Positions 25,466 to 33,602 of a DNA stretch of 33,705 nucleotides are shown piece by piece. The position numbers and the translations under genes are program-made. A model generated the notes under the pieces. The model had not been told where the DNA came from. It saw nothing but the letters and a program-made list of their open reading frames with translations, and searched no databases. The first letter of the stretch is position 1. Each line of letters begins with the position of its first letter. Source of the DNA: Syntrophorhabdus sp. PtaU1.Bin058 (GTDB lineage Bacteria > Desulfobacterota > Syntrophorhabdia > Syntrophorhabdales > Syntrophorhabdaceae). The stretch is taken from the NCBI GenBank assembly GCA_002067975.1, contig MVRS01000260.1:1-33705 (forward strand). Reading direction: 5' to 3'.

Positions 25466-25666
25466 AAAAAACCTCCTTGCATTGTAAGGTGAGTAAAATT
25501 CATTTTTTGCCGTAAAAAACACGCGGCGCAACAATTGAAACGAAGCAATTCCTTTAACGATTCTGTTTATGCCAGAATCTTCTGTTGCATATAAATGACC
25601 GTTTGCCGTGTCGAATGCATGATCTTTTTGAAAATCGCTTTAGAAAATTATTTTTTTATATTTTTG

Positions 25667-25681
25667 GCAAATTTTATGCCA
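25667..25681 (-). promoter_or_regulatory. Sigma-54-type -24/-12 promoter of the CoA ligase gene
   Basis: On the minus strand TGGCATAAAATTTGC has GG and GC with the obligatory 10-nt spacing and a TTGC -12. The predicted start is near 25655, about 190 nt before the ATG. The same bases also form an inverted repeat TGGCA-N7-TGCCA, so an operator is an alternative. The rest of the 25466-25774 gap is AT-rich and non-coding. Confidence 0.6.
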
Positions 25682-25774
25682 TATTTCCTTCTCTATGAAA
25701 TATCGGTTTTTTCTCTCCATCTTCCCATAGGACAATAAAATCTTTTCTTCCTGATTCCTGATAGAAGTCAGATC

Positions 25775-27076
25775 CTATCGTACAAGATTCGGGAGAAAAA
25801 GGGTCCAGGAAGGAAACATGATGAGAAGGATTGTGCCCACCATCATCGCTGCAAAGAAGAGGAACGTACCCTTGAATATCACCTCGAGCGGTAGGTCGTT
25901 TGTTATCCCTTTTATTACGTAGACATTTATGCCGACAGGCGGGGTTATCGTGCCCACACCCGTCAAAATGGTAACAATAACGCCGAACCAGATAGGATCA
26001 TATCCTAAATTCTTCACAAGAGGATAGAAGATAGGGACGGTAAGGATCATGAAAGGCAATGAATCGACAAAACATCCTCCTATAAGAAAGATCACCATGA
26101 TTATCATCATAATGAAAAAACTGGGGATCTTCAAAGTAGTTATCCAGTCGGAAAGCATGAACGTTATATTCGATAATGTTATGAAATGACCAAAAACTGT
26201 GGCAAAGCCCATTATGGTAAGAATCATACAGGATGTTCTCAGTGCCTCTTTTGTATTCTCAACAAATGCCTTCCATGTCAATTCCCTTCTTGCAAGACCA
26301 ATAATAATTGCGCCTACTGCCCCTACTCCACCGGCCTGGGTTGGTGTAAAAAAACCAAAGATAAGCCCACCTATCACTAAAATAAAAAGTAGTAATACAT
26401 CTATTACCTTTCCAATTGCCTTCATTCGTTCTTTAAATGCCATTTTTTCACCGGGAGGTCCTACATGCGGGTTCTTGAGGCAGTAAATATAAACAGCAAG
26501 GGACATACAAATGGCAAGTATTATACCGGGGACTATACCGGCGATAAACAGCTTTCCTATGGACTCCGATGTTATGATGCCGTAGACAAGGAGGACCACA
26601 CTTGGAGGGATGAGAATACCGAGCGTTCCGGAAGCGGCAACGCAACCTGCCGCGATCATGTCGTTGTATTTATATTTTTTCATGGCCGGGATCGCGAGCT
26701 TCCCCATCGTCGCCGATGTTGCAGTGCAGGAACCGCAGATCGCCCCAAAGCCTGCACAGGCAAATATCGTGGAGACGGCAAGGCCCCCTCTTATGTGCCC
26801 GAAAATACTATAAGCTGCATCATAAAGCCTGTTTCCGAGACCTGCCGAAAACCCATAGTATCCCATAAGGATAAACATGGGGATCGCGCTTATAGAATAT
26901 GAACTGAATAACTCAAAAAGGTCCCGGGGGATGAACATAAGGGCTGTATGAAAGGATGTAAGATACGAAAGCCCCAAAAGGGCGGCAAGGCCCATAGAAA
27001 AGGCAATGGGCATTCTTATCAGAAAAAAGATCAGGAGAAAGATTATCCCTATTATAAATACCGAAACTGGGCTCAT
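25775..27076 (-). CDS. dctM: TRAP transporter large permease subunit
   Basis: The 433-residue membrane protein forms the transport channel of a tripartite ATP-independent periplasmic system, which imports organic acids with a sodium gradient. It is very hydrophobic, with 12 or more helices. Family segments include FILMGYYGFSAGLGNRLYDA, ATSATMGKLAIPAMKKYKYN, AAGCVAASGTLGILIPPSVV and the C-terminal TILTGVGTITPPVGINVYVI. The start is ATG 27076, 5 nt after the dctQ stop, with a GGAAGG-like site. It is the last gene of dctP-dctQ-dctM. A sigma-54-like promoter for the next gene lies about 95 bp beyond its stop. Confidence 0.94.
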   Translation of the reverse strand: MSPVSVFIIGIIFLLIFFLIRMPIAFSMGLAALLGLSYLTSFHTALMFIPRDLFELFSSYSISAIPMFILMGYYGFSAGLGNRLYDAAYSIFGHIRGGLAVSTIFACAGFGAICGSCTATSATMGKLAIPAMKKYKYNDMIAAGCVAASGTLGILIPPSVVLLVYGIITSESIGKLFIAGIVPGIILAICMSLAVYIYCLKNPHVGPPGEKMAFKERMKAIGKVIDVLLLFILVIGGLIFGFFTPTQAGGVGAVGAIIIGLARRELTWKAFVENTKEALRTSCMILTIMGFATVFGHFITLSNITFMLSDWITTLKIPSFFIMMIIMVIFLIGGCFVDSLPFMILTVPIFYPLVKNLGYDPIWFGVIVTILTGVGTITPPVGINVYVIKGITNDLPLEVIFKGTFLFFAAMMVGTILLIMFPSWTLFLPNLVR

Positions 27077-27081
27077 AAGTC

Positions 27082-27561
27082 TTACCTTCCCTTTATAGAC
27101 GTTATGGTTTTGATAATATAAAAAAGTATTACCGGTACAATGCCTATTGCAATAACATACGCAAACGGGAAAAGCGGGATCTTCGAGACGGATCCTATCT
27201 CGTCAGATATTTGCAGAGAATATGCGTATTCCAGGGTCTGGTATAAGATCAAGCCGAAAAAGATGACAAAGACGATAGAGACGAAAATATTTATCAATTT
27301 TTTCGGGACATCCGGAAACCTCTCGAGGATAAAATCTATGCTTATATGAAACCCCAGATAAAGACCGATGGGAATGGTAAGGGCTATGGCAATAACCTGA
27401 GCAAAGCTGGTGACTTCAAACGCTCCGGGAAGTGGAAAATGGAAAAACTTTGACCCGACAACATCAATAACATTTACGAGTACCATAATAAGATATCCCA
27501 CAACCCCTACCCATTCTAAGGTTTTGCTTATATTCTTTACGAATCTTTCAAACCTTTCCAT
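27082..27561 (-). CDS. dctQ: TRAP transporter small permease subunit
   Basis: The 159-residue protein has four predicted membrane helices (about 15-35, 50-70, 88-108, 128-152) with the DctQ-type patterns VVGYLIMVLVNVIDVVGSKF and TSFAQVIAIALTIPIGLYLG. It bridges the large permease and the substrate-binding protein in the membrane. The ATG at 27561 follows GAGAGG at 8 nt. It lies 19 nt after dctP and 5 nt before dctM, so all three are one transcript. Confidence 0.92.
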   Translation of the reverse strand: MERFERFVKNISKTLEWVGVVGYLIMVLVNVIDVVGSKFFHFPLPGAFEVTSFAQVIAIALTIPIGLYLGFHISIDFILERFPDVPKKLINIFVSIVFVIFFGLILYQTLEYAYSLQISDEIGSVSKIPLFPFAYVIAIGIVPVILFYIIKTITSIKGR

Positions 27562-27580
27562 CGTTTAGGCCTCTCTATGT

Positions 27581-28660
27581 TTATTTAAACTCTGCCCTTA
27601 AAAAATCAGGACCGGTTGATGATTTTATCCCAAGCTCTTTTTGTTTCTTTGTCCAATAATCCCTTCTTTCTTTCAGGTAGCTTATCCACCCTCTTACTTC
27701 CTTCTCGCTTTTACCTGTGGAGACCATTGTTTTCACGTACTTTTCAATAACCGGGTCAGCAGCTTTAATCCATTTTTTACTCTCTTCAGGTGAAAGCTGT
27801 ATAAACTTAACACCCTTCTCAATCCCGAACTTCTTCCCTGCTATATCGATCTCGTTCCACATCTTTGCAAGCTTTTCTTCAAAAGGATATTCGTCAAATA
27901 CCTTTTTCACATCAGCCGGGAGCTTATTCCACGCATCCTTGTTCATGATCAGATAAAAGGTATATCCCTGTCCGATCGGCCAGATCTCTGTTACATATTT
28001 CACCACCTCTGCATATCTGAAGGCCTGCAATGTCTCCATGGATATGTACAGACCGTCTATAACCTTTTTTAAGACAGCATCATATGCCTCAGGTGTCGAG
28101 ATTGCCCTTGGTGTTCCTCCAAGCGCCGATACGACCTCGCCGACGTAACCTGTGCCCCTTATGTTCATGCCCTTTAGATCTTCCAACTTATTTACGGGCT
28201 TTGTTGTCTGCAATACGTTCAGTCCGCATATAGAAAAGGCAAGGACGTGGACCTTATCCCATTCCTTCGGTTTAAACTTTTTGTAAAAATCATTTGATAC
28301 ATGGGTTGCAACCCATTCGGTATTATACCCGATAGGCATGTCAAGCACTTCTGTCTCTTTAAAACGCCCAAAGGTATACCCGATATTCGCGAAACCGAGA
28401 TCTGCCATCCCCTTCTCGACCCCGTCGTACATCTTTGGTGCGGTGAGGAGGGTTCCTGCCGGATAGTAGTTGAATTTTACCTTGCCGTTTGTTTTCGCTT
28501 CTATATCCTTTATAAAGACCTCCATGATCTTTGTATGTGCTGTGCCGATTGGGAAATAGTTGGCCCATTTAAGCTGAATTGTGTCTGAGAATGAATACGA
28601 AGGAAAAATCAAAAACATTGAAATACTTAATGCTAATGAAAAAACAATAATCCTTTTCAT
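27581..28660 (-). CDS. dctP: TRAP transporter substrate-binding protein
   Basis: The 359-residue periplasmic protein has a signal peptide (MKRIIVFSLALSISMFLIFP, cut near SFS-DT) and the DctP fold: WANYFPIGTAHTKIMEVFIK at the start, then GMNIRGTGYVGEVVSALGGT with Arg168 in the position that normally contacts the substrate carboxylate. PRAISTPEAYDAVLKKVIDG follows. The substrate is therefore probably an organic acid; context suggests an aromatic one. The ATG at 28660 follows GGAGG at 6 nt. It opens the dctPQM operon, with a sigma-54-like promoter about 220 bp upstream. Confidence 0.94.
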   Translation of the reverse strand: MKRIIVFSLALSISMFLIFPSYSFSDTIQLKWANYFPIGTAHTKIMEVFIKDIEAKTNGKVKFNYYPAGTLLTAPKMYDGVEKGMADLGFANIGYTFGRFKETEVLDMPIGYNTEWVATHVSNDFYKKFKPKEWDKVHVLAFSICGLNVLQTTKPVNKLEDLKGMNIRGTGYVGEVVSALGGTPRAISTPEAYDAVLKKVIDGLYISMETLQAFRYAEVVKYVTEIWPIGQGYTFYLIMNKDAWNKLPADVKKVFDEYPFEEKLAKMWNEIDIAGKKFGIEKGVKFIQLSPEESKKWIKAADPVIEKYVKTMVSTGKSEKEVRGWISYLKERRDYWTKKQKELGIKSSTGPDFLRAEFK

Positions 28661-28880
28661 ACATTACCTCCATTTACTTTAATTTGTGACTTGCCATTAT
28701 CTTAATTTTCCCATGTTGCCCCTTTCCCTTGTTTCCTTTATTGAACCCTGGCAGTCCTACTGAATACAGCATTAAACCTTACCGCCTTCTCTTAGAAAAC
28801 CCCGCCCAAATACTATAGATAATGATATTTGTAGCTACTATTTAATATTTTAAGATATTACACAAGAACAATATTAATTT

Positions 28881-28897
28881 AGCAATATTCATGCCAA
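28881..28897 (-). promoter_or_regulatory. Sigma-54-type -24/-12 promoter of dctPQM
   Basis: On the minus strand TTGGCATGAATATTGCT closely matches the -24/-12 consensus (TTGGCAYG-N4-TTGCW), with GG and GC 10 nt apart. Start near 28870, leaving an untranslated leader of about 210 nt. This is the best match of its kind in the window. Confidence 0.72.
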
Positions 28898-28913
28898 TTT
28901 TCTCTACACGGGG

Positions 28914-28930
28914 AATAGTTTATAACTATT
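28914..28930. promoter_or_regulatory. Inverted repeat just upstream of the dctP sigma-54 element
   Basis: aatagtt (28914-28920) and aactatt (28924-28930) are perfect inverted copies around TAT. It lies about 20 bp upstream of the -24 element and could be a regulator site. Very AT-rich surroundings make chance occurrence possible. Confidence 0.35.
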
Positions 28931-29164
28931 TGTTATTATTCAATCTAATTTTTGGCAATAAGACTCTCTGGCACAGCGATATGTAACCAATGAGATACAG
29001 ATAATTCTGTTCTATTTTTTTACAACAATGGTGCCGTTTAACCCGGGACAATGTGTAACATTCCTGACTCACTGTTATTATTTGGTTTTTCTGTTTCATG
29101 GATGATGATCTTTTTATCAATACGGCATAAATATCACCTATGCAGAAGACTTGTGAGTTTGTAT

Positions 29165-29190
29165 CTCTGGGATTACATGTAACCTCAGGG
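29165..29190. promoter_or_regulatory. 26-bp imperfect palindrome in the dctP/ThiS-like gap
   Basis: The centre is the perfect ttacatgtaa (29173-29182). Ten of 13 mirrored positions are complementary across the full length, and two of the three others would be G-T pairs in RNA. A further small hairpin (atgcgc/gcgcat, 29191-29208) follows. It could be a distant activator site or an RNA stem. Apart from the elements listed, the 28661-29331 gap has no credible gene. Confidence 0.4.
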
Positions 29191-29257
29191 ATGCGCTGTG
29201 CTGCGCATGCTTTTCCCATACCGGTTAACCTCATCCTTGCCGGGACAACCTTTAACG

Positions 29258-29295
29258 CAACAAGCCGTCAAGGGTATGCCCTTGACGGCTTGTTG
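29258..29295. terminator. 17-bp perfect stem-loop downstream of the ThiS-like gene
   Basis: caacaagccgtcaaggg (29258-29274) and cccttgacggcttgttg (29279-29295) pair perfectly around a TATG loop. It lies 37 bp beyond the ThiS-like stop. There is no real T-run on the minus strand (CGTTAAAGG follows), but its stability suggests a transcript end or 3' protecting structure. Confidence 0.7.
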
Positions 29296-29331
29296 AAAAT
29301 ACCTGTTTTATTCATCAGTGATTCCGGAGTG

Positions 29332-29589
29332 TTATCCTCCTGCCAGTACAACCATCGTTACCTCTACCTCGTCCTTCTCTTTCAATGCCACGTTATTCCC
29401 ATTAACAAGGTTTTCATATTCGACACCATTGAGATAGATCTTAAAATCACCCTGGATCTCCCCGTTTTCAGGGGAACAGATAGGAAAACCAACCTTGTCG
29501 GATAACCCGGACAATACCTTTTTCAGTGTCGGTGACTCCATCTCAAACATCACCTCGCCGGCAAAATTTGTTTTTGTCTTCACTACCAT
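29332..29589 (-). CDS. ThiS/MoaD-like ubiquitin-fold sulfur-carrier protein
   Basis: The 85-residue protein ends in the diglycine VVLAGG that MoaD/ThiS proteins use as a thiocarboxylate sulfur carrier, and has the matching fold pattern: a beta strand start, MESPTLKKVLSGLSDKVGFP helix, then GDFKIYLNGVEYENLVNGNN and KEKDEVEVTMVV. I choose the ATG at 29589: GGAGG (29603-29599 region) touches the ATG at 29598 but is correctly spaced (10 nt) from this one. It follows the molybdenum hydroxylase genes on the same strand, so a role in supplying sulfur for molybdopterin or the Mo sulfido ligand is attractive but inferred. It could also serve tungsten enzymes or another sulfur pathway. Confidence 0.78.
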   Translation of the reverse strand: MVVKTKTNFAGEVMFEMESPTLKKVLSGLSDKVGFPICSPENGEIQGDFKIYLNGVEYENLVNGNNVALKEKDEVEVTMVVLAGG

Positions 29590-29682
29590 CGGTGCCATTC
29601 CTCCATTTTATATGTCTTATCCCGTACCTTATACATATTCCGGATCAGATTTCAATACCCGTTTATAGCAGCAATCCGCTCG

Positions 29683-29716
29683 AAAAAGGGAGAGACCTCT
29701 TGTGCCGGAGGTCTCT
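29683..29716 (-). terminator. Terminator-like hairpin between the Mo subunit and ThiS-like genes
   Basis: agagacctc (29691-29699) / gaggtctct (29708-29716), 9-bp stem. On the minus strand it is followed by CCC and five T (29687-29683). The stem sequence is repeated in the hairpin at 29803-29834. Confidence 0.55.
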
Positions 29717-29802
29717 ATGGTACATACTATACAATCTTTTATCCTGAGGAATCTATCCAATCCTTTTCTCCGCTTTCATAATACCATCGCAACAACGGAG
29801 GG

Positions 29803-29834
29803 TAGAGACCTCCTTATAGCCTCAGAGGTCTCTA
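29803..29834. repeat. Second copy of the agagacctc hairpin
   Basis: tagagacctc (29803-29812) and gaggtctcta (29825-29834) form a 10-bp stem with a different loop from the copy at 29691-29716, about 110 bp away. It starts 19 bp after the Mo-subunit stop codon. Shared stems with unlike loops suggest a repeat family. Confidence 0.65.
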
Positions 29835-29852
29835 CGGGGGTATTATGAAGTT

Positions 29853-32213
29853 TCACTTCTCTTGCGCCTTTAATGCATTGAACATCCTTTCAGGGGTTAT
29901 GGGGATCTTCATCACCCTTACGCCCGTTGCGTCATAGACTGCGTTGACTATTGCCGAGATGACCGCAGCCCTTGCGCACTCTCCTGCCTCTTTTCCGCCC
30001 CAGGGGCCTTTAGGCTCAAAGTCGGAGCAGTCGATGACCTCGATCTCCGGTATGTCGAAGGCCCTTGGTATTTCGTAATCAACAAGGTTCGGGTTAAGCA
30101 CACGCCCTTCATCGTCCATTATCTCTTCGTACAATGCGTCGCCCATCCCCTGAACTGCCTGGCTTACCATCTGCCCCTGGATCGCAGCGGGGTTTATCTC
30201 GTAGCCGCAGTCGTCGGCCACTACTATCTTGAGGACCTTGATCCTGCCCGTCTCTCTGTCAACCTCTACCTCCGCGGTAGACGCTGTAAAACCGTAGGCA
30301 TCGGTAAATCTCCCGGTACCCTTCGAGAGGCTCGGATAGAATTCGATCTCAGGCACAGCCTTCTTGTATCCTAACCCGAAAAGCGGATCGCCCGCGTGTT
30401 TCTGGATGTTGTATCTCTGGATTTCAGTGAAGGTGTAAGACCTTCTCGGGTTGCTCTTCAGAAATGCCTTTTTGTCTTTCAACTCGATGTCTTCCGGTTT
30501 CGCCCGCATAACCTCGCTTGCCACCTTCAGGATCTTGTCCCTGAGATCCAGCGCCGCGTTATACACTGCGCCGCCGCCTACGAACAGACCGCCGCTCAGG
30601 AAGTTGCTGTAGTTCATCGGGCAAAGTTCCGAATCGCTCGATATCAGTGTTACGTCCTCTAAGTTCAATCCAAGGGCCTCTGCCGCGATCTGGCTGTATG
30701 ACGTATCTGCGCCCTGGCCGAACTCGCAGTCGCCCTCGATAAGTGTAATGGTGCCGTCGTGGTTCAGTCTGATGATCGCGGTACATGCAAAGGGCCAGTA
30801 TCCTGAACCGCTGAACATGCCGTTAATTCCGATACCGACGCCGCGGTTCTTGTCCCTCTGTTTGCCGCGCTTCTCTTTCCATCCGATGGCCTCGGCAGAT
30901 TTCTTAATGGCATCAGGAAGACCGAAGCTGTCCAGTCTGTCGCCGTTGGGGATGACCTCGCCTTTCTTTCTGAGGTTCTTCATTAAAAATTCCACAGGGT
31001 CCAGGCCCAGGTCTTCGCAGATCTGATCGTACTGGCAATCAGCGGCAAGACGCATCTGCGGAGCGCCATGCCCCCTTCTCGCGAAGTTGAAGTTCTTGTT
31101 CGTGTAAACCGCGACGCCTTCGTGCCTTACGTTCTTGCGGTCCAGGCAGCAGTCGCACATGGCGTGGCTTAAGAACATTGCAACCGGTGCGCTGCACTTG
31201 TAAGCGCCTGCATCCACGATAACCTTGACGTGCTGGGCGACGATGGTGCCGTCCTTTTTGACGCCTGTTTTTACATCGATGTCGAACCGGTGACTGTTCC
31301 TGCAGGACGAGAAGACTTCCTCTCTCGTCAGCTCTATCCTTATCGGCTTGCATAACTTCCTTGAGAGAAAACCGCAAATGACCTCATAGTCAAAGCAGGG
31401 GGCCTTCCCTCCGAACGCACCGCCGATATATGTCTTATGGATCCTTATCTTGGTAATAGGGATGTTCAGCGTCTTATGCAGCCAGTAGCGTTTCAGCTCA
31501 TAGGCCATATGGTTCATCCATACATCAAGCTTCTCTTCAAAGGGGTCCCAGCTCGCTACCATTGTGTGCGGCTCCATTGCCATGTGGGAAGTGCCGGGAC
31601 TCCTGGAATGGTCCTCACGGATATAGTCGGCTTCCGCAAACCCTTTCTCAATATCGCCGTATGTGACAAGTGCCCTTGCTGCAACGTTGTTTTCCGGTGT
31701 ATAGGAATGTGACTTCCTCGCGACGCCCCAGTCTTCCCAGGCGCATGATGTGGTACGGGTGATCTCGCCGTGTATCTGGGGGGCACCGTCCTTCATCGCT
31801 TCTACCGGGTCAAAGATCGGCGGAAGCGGGTCATAATCCACTTCAATAAGATCCAATGCATCCTCTGCGGTATCGGGATCGATGGCCGCTACTGCCGCTA
31901 CCGTCTCCCCTATAAAGCGGACCTTGTCTTCCGCTATCGGGCGTTCCTCTGCCGGGTAGTTCGGCGTATCAACAAAACCATACCTGATCCCCCATGTATC
32001 CTTCCCGGTGATTACTGCTACGACGCCGGGCAGTTTCTCGGCCTTGCTCGTATCGATGCTGCGGATCTTCGCATGGGGAAGGGGACTTCTCAACAGCTTT
32101 GCGTGAAGCATGCCGGGGAGCACAATATCGGTTGTATATTTCGCCCTCCCTGTCAATTTTGCCTTCCCATCAATCCGCGGTAACGGTTTTCCTACTACAG
32201 AACGCTCATTCAT
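29853..32213 (-). CDS. Molybdenum hydroxylase large subunit (xanthine dehydrogenase family)
   Basis: The 786-residue molybdopterin-binding subunit holds the active site of an XDH/4-hydroxybenzoyl-CoA-reductase-type enzyme. Seen: the N-terminal a/b hammerhead (GKAKYTTDIVLPGMLHAKLL-like), the cofactor loop GGAFGGK (264-270), the RGHGAPQ segment, GDCEFGQGADTSYSQIAAEA, and the late GGKEAGECARA, in which the last Glu is the expected catalytic base. No signal peptide, so it is cytosolic. Its ATG overlaps the 2Fe-2S gene by ATGA. RGHG resembles hydroxybenzoyl-CoA reductase-type sequences, but the FAD subunit lacks that family's extra cluster, so the substrate stays open: a purine, an aldehyde, a CoA thioester or an aromatic ring are all possible. 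Confidence 0.92.
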   Translation of the reverse strand: MNERSVVGKPLPRIDGKAKLTGRAKYTTDIVLPGMLHAKLLRSPLPHAKIRSIDTSKAEKLPGVVAVITGKDTWGIRYGFVDTPNYPAEERPIAEDKVRFIGETVAAVAAIDPDTAEDALDLIEVDYDPLPPIFDPVEAMKDGAPQIHGEITRTTSCAWEDWGVARKSHSYTPENNVAARALVTYGDIEKGFAEADYIREDHSRSPGTSHMAMEPHTMVASWDPFEEKLDVWMNHMAYELKRYWLHKTLNIPITKIRIHKTYIGGAFGGKAPCFDYEVICGFLSRKLCKPIRIELTREEVFSSCRNSHRFDIDVKTGVKKDGTIVAQHVKVIVDAGAYKCSAPVAMFLSHAMCDCCLDRKNVRHEGVAVYTNKNFNFARRGHGAPQMRLAADCQYDQICEDLGLDPVEFLMKNLRKKGEVIPNGDRLDSFGLPDAIKKSAEAIGWKEKRGKQRDKNRGVGIGINGMFSGSGYWPFACTAIIRLNHDGTITLIEGDCEFGQGADTSYSQIAAEALGLNLEDVTLISSDSELCPMNYSNFLSGGLFVGGGAVYNAALDLRDKILKVASEVMRAKPEDIELKDKKAFLKSNPRRSYTFTEIQRYNIQKHAGDPLFGLGYKKAVPEIEFYPSLSKGTGRFTDAYGFTASTAEVEVDRETGRIKVLKIVVADDCGYEINPAAIQGQMVSQAVQGMGDALYEEIMDDEGRVLNPNLVDYEIPRAFDIPEIEVIDCSDFEPKGPWGGKEAGECARAAVISAIVNAVYDATGVRVMKIPITPERMFNALKAQEK

Positions 32214-32701
32214 CTCTTTCCCTCCTTTCTCTTCTGGACCACTGACTTAATAGCTGCGAGATACTGCACGTAGCCCGTGCACCTGCACAGATTTCCTTCC
32301 ATATCCCTTCTTATATCTTCCTCGGTCGGGTCTTCCATCTCTTCCAGCATAGCCGTGGAAGACATAAGCTTCCCCGGGCTGCAGAACCCGCACTGGAAAG
32401 CGCTGTGCTCCAGAAATGCCTCCTGGAGGATTGACAGTTTGCCGTCTTTTGAAGCCAATCCTTCAACAGTGGTAACTTCCTTGCCGTTCACCTGCATCGC
32501 CAGGACCGAACATGCCTTGACAGCCATCTTGTTGACGATCACGGTGCAGGCACCGCAGGAATTGTCCATGCAGGCCTGCTTTGTGCCTGTCAAACCCAGT
32601 TCATTCCTTAAAAGCTGAAGCAGGGTCATCTTCGGCTTGATTGACAATTCGTACGATTCTCCGTTCACCTTTACGTTTATCGTTTTTTTCGCGCCGTTCA
32701 T
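32210..32701 (-). CDS. Molybdenum hydroxylase [2Fe-2S] subunit
   Basis: The 163-residue subunit carries two [2Fe-2S] clusters that pass electrons between Mo and FAD. The plant-type ferredoxin cluster uses Cys44, Cys49, Cys52 and Cys64 (CMDNSCGACTV, then KAC). The alpha-helical cluster uses Cys104, Cys107, Cys139 and Cys141 (CGFCSPG, CRCTGY). Length and order are standard. The first loop reads CMDNS rather than the common CGEGG, a minor variant. It lies between the FAD and Mo subunits, 26 nt after the former and overlapping the latter. Confidence 0.95.
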   Translation of the reverse strand: MNGAKKTINVKVNGESYELSIKPKMTLLQLLRNELGLTGTKQACMDNSCGACTVIVNKMAVKACSVLAMQVNGKEVTTVEGLASKDGKLSILQEAFLEHSAFQCGFCSPGKLMSSTAMLEEMEDPTEEDIRRDMEGNLCRCTGYVQYLAAIKSVVQKRKEGKR

Positions 32702-32727
32702 ATCGTAACTTCCTCCTTTACTTGCTA

Positions 32728-33600
32728 TTAAGCCTTTTTCGCCTTTTCAAAGGCCTTCTTTGTCGCGCGCTTCACCAGCACCTTCACGATCTCTTTCCTG
32801 TATTCGGCCGAAGCATGGACATCCGTTGTAGGATCGGTCTCCGAGGCGGCCATCTTTGCCGCTTCTTCGATTACATCGTCGGTCAGTTTCTTGCCCTTCA
32901 ACATCTCCGCGGCCTTTTTCGTAATAAGCGGGATCGGTGCCACGGCGCTCATGACGATCTTCGCATCCTTGCACACGTCAGTACCCGCCTCAACGGTAAC
33001 CGCCACCGACGTGGACACGATCTTTATCCCTGCCTCTATTGTGGCAAACTTCATATACTCGACCGCCGTGTTGGCCGCAGGGGGAGGCAGCTGGATCTCT
33101 GCAAGTATCTCGTCGGGCTCAATAACGGTAGTGAAGTAGTCCGTAAAAAAATCTTCCAGGGGTACTACCCTTTCTCCCTTTGCACTCACTAATTTTAATT
33201 TCGCTCCCAGCACGATCAATGAAGGCGCCGGATCGCCGATAGGGTCGGCGCTGCAAAGGTTTCCGCCTATGGTGCCCCAGTTTCTGGTCTGTACTGAGGC
33301 AACGCTCTTTTCCATTTCAGAGAGCACATTGTATTTTTCCTGTATCAATGAAGATTTTTCAATTGCCCTGTGCGTTGTTAATGCCCCTATCCTCAGGCCG
33401 CTCTTCTTATCGAATTCGATGTAATCGAGTTCTTTAAGTCCTTTGATATCAATGAGACATGTAGGACTGATCAGCTTCTGCCTGAGAAGGGTGATGAGTG
33501 ATTGACCGCCGGCAAGTATCTTGCCCACATCTTTGTACTGAGAAATCAAAGAGCAAGCCTCTTGCAGACTCGTCGCTGAAAAATATTCGAAATCTTTCAT
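32728..33600 (-). CDS. Molybdenum hydroxylase FAD-binding subunit
   Basis: The 290-residue CoxM-type flavoprotein takes electrons from the Fe-S subunit to an external acceptor. The FAD loops are AGGQSL (30-35) and TIGGNLCSADPIGDPAP (110-126). 4-Hydroxybenzoyl-CoA reductase beta subunits carry an extra [4Fe-4S] insertion with four cysteines right after GGNLC; here the text continues SADPIGDPAP with no insertion. That favours an ordinary oxidising hydroxylase over a true Birch-type reductase. The ATG at 33600 uses the AAGGAG within the end of the preceding gene and starts 2 nt after its stop, so translation is coupled. Confidence 0.94.
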   Translation of the reverse strand: MKDFEYFSATSLQEACSLISQYKDVGKILAGGQSLITLLRQKLISPTCLIDIKGLKELDYIEFDKKSGLRIGALTTHRAIEKSSLIQEKYNVLSEMEKSVASVQTRNWGTIGGNLCSADPIGDPAPSLIVLGAKLKLVSAKGERVVPLEDFFTDYFTTVIEPDEILAEIQLPPPAANTAVEYMKFATIEAGIKIVSTSVAVTVEAGTDVCKDAKIVMSAVAPIPLITKKAAEMLKGKKLTDDVIEEAAKMAASETDPTTDVHASAEYRKEIVKVLVKRATKKAFEKAKKA

Positions 33601-33602
33601 GA

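Noticed and set aside
28926-29234. 102-codon minus-strand open frame in the dctP upstream gap
   Set aside because: Overlaps the 26-bp palindrome, has no ribosome binding site and no recognisable protein character.
29853-33600. Calling the Mo enzyme 4-hydroxybenzoyl-CoA reductase (hcrCAB)
   Set aside because: The FAD subunit lacks the cysteine-rich [4Fe-4S] insertion after GGNLC that defines that enzyme, so only the broader family is supported.
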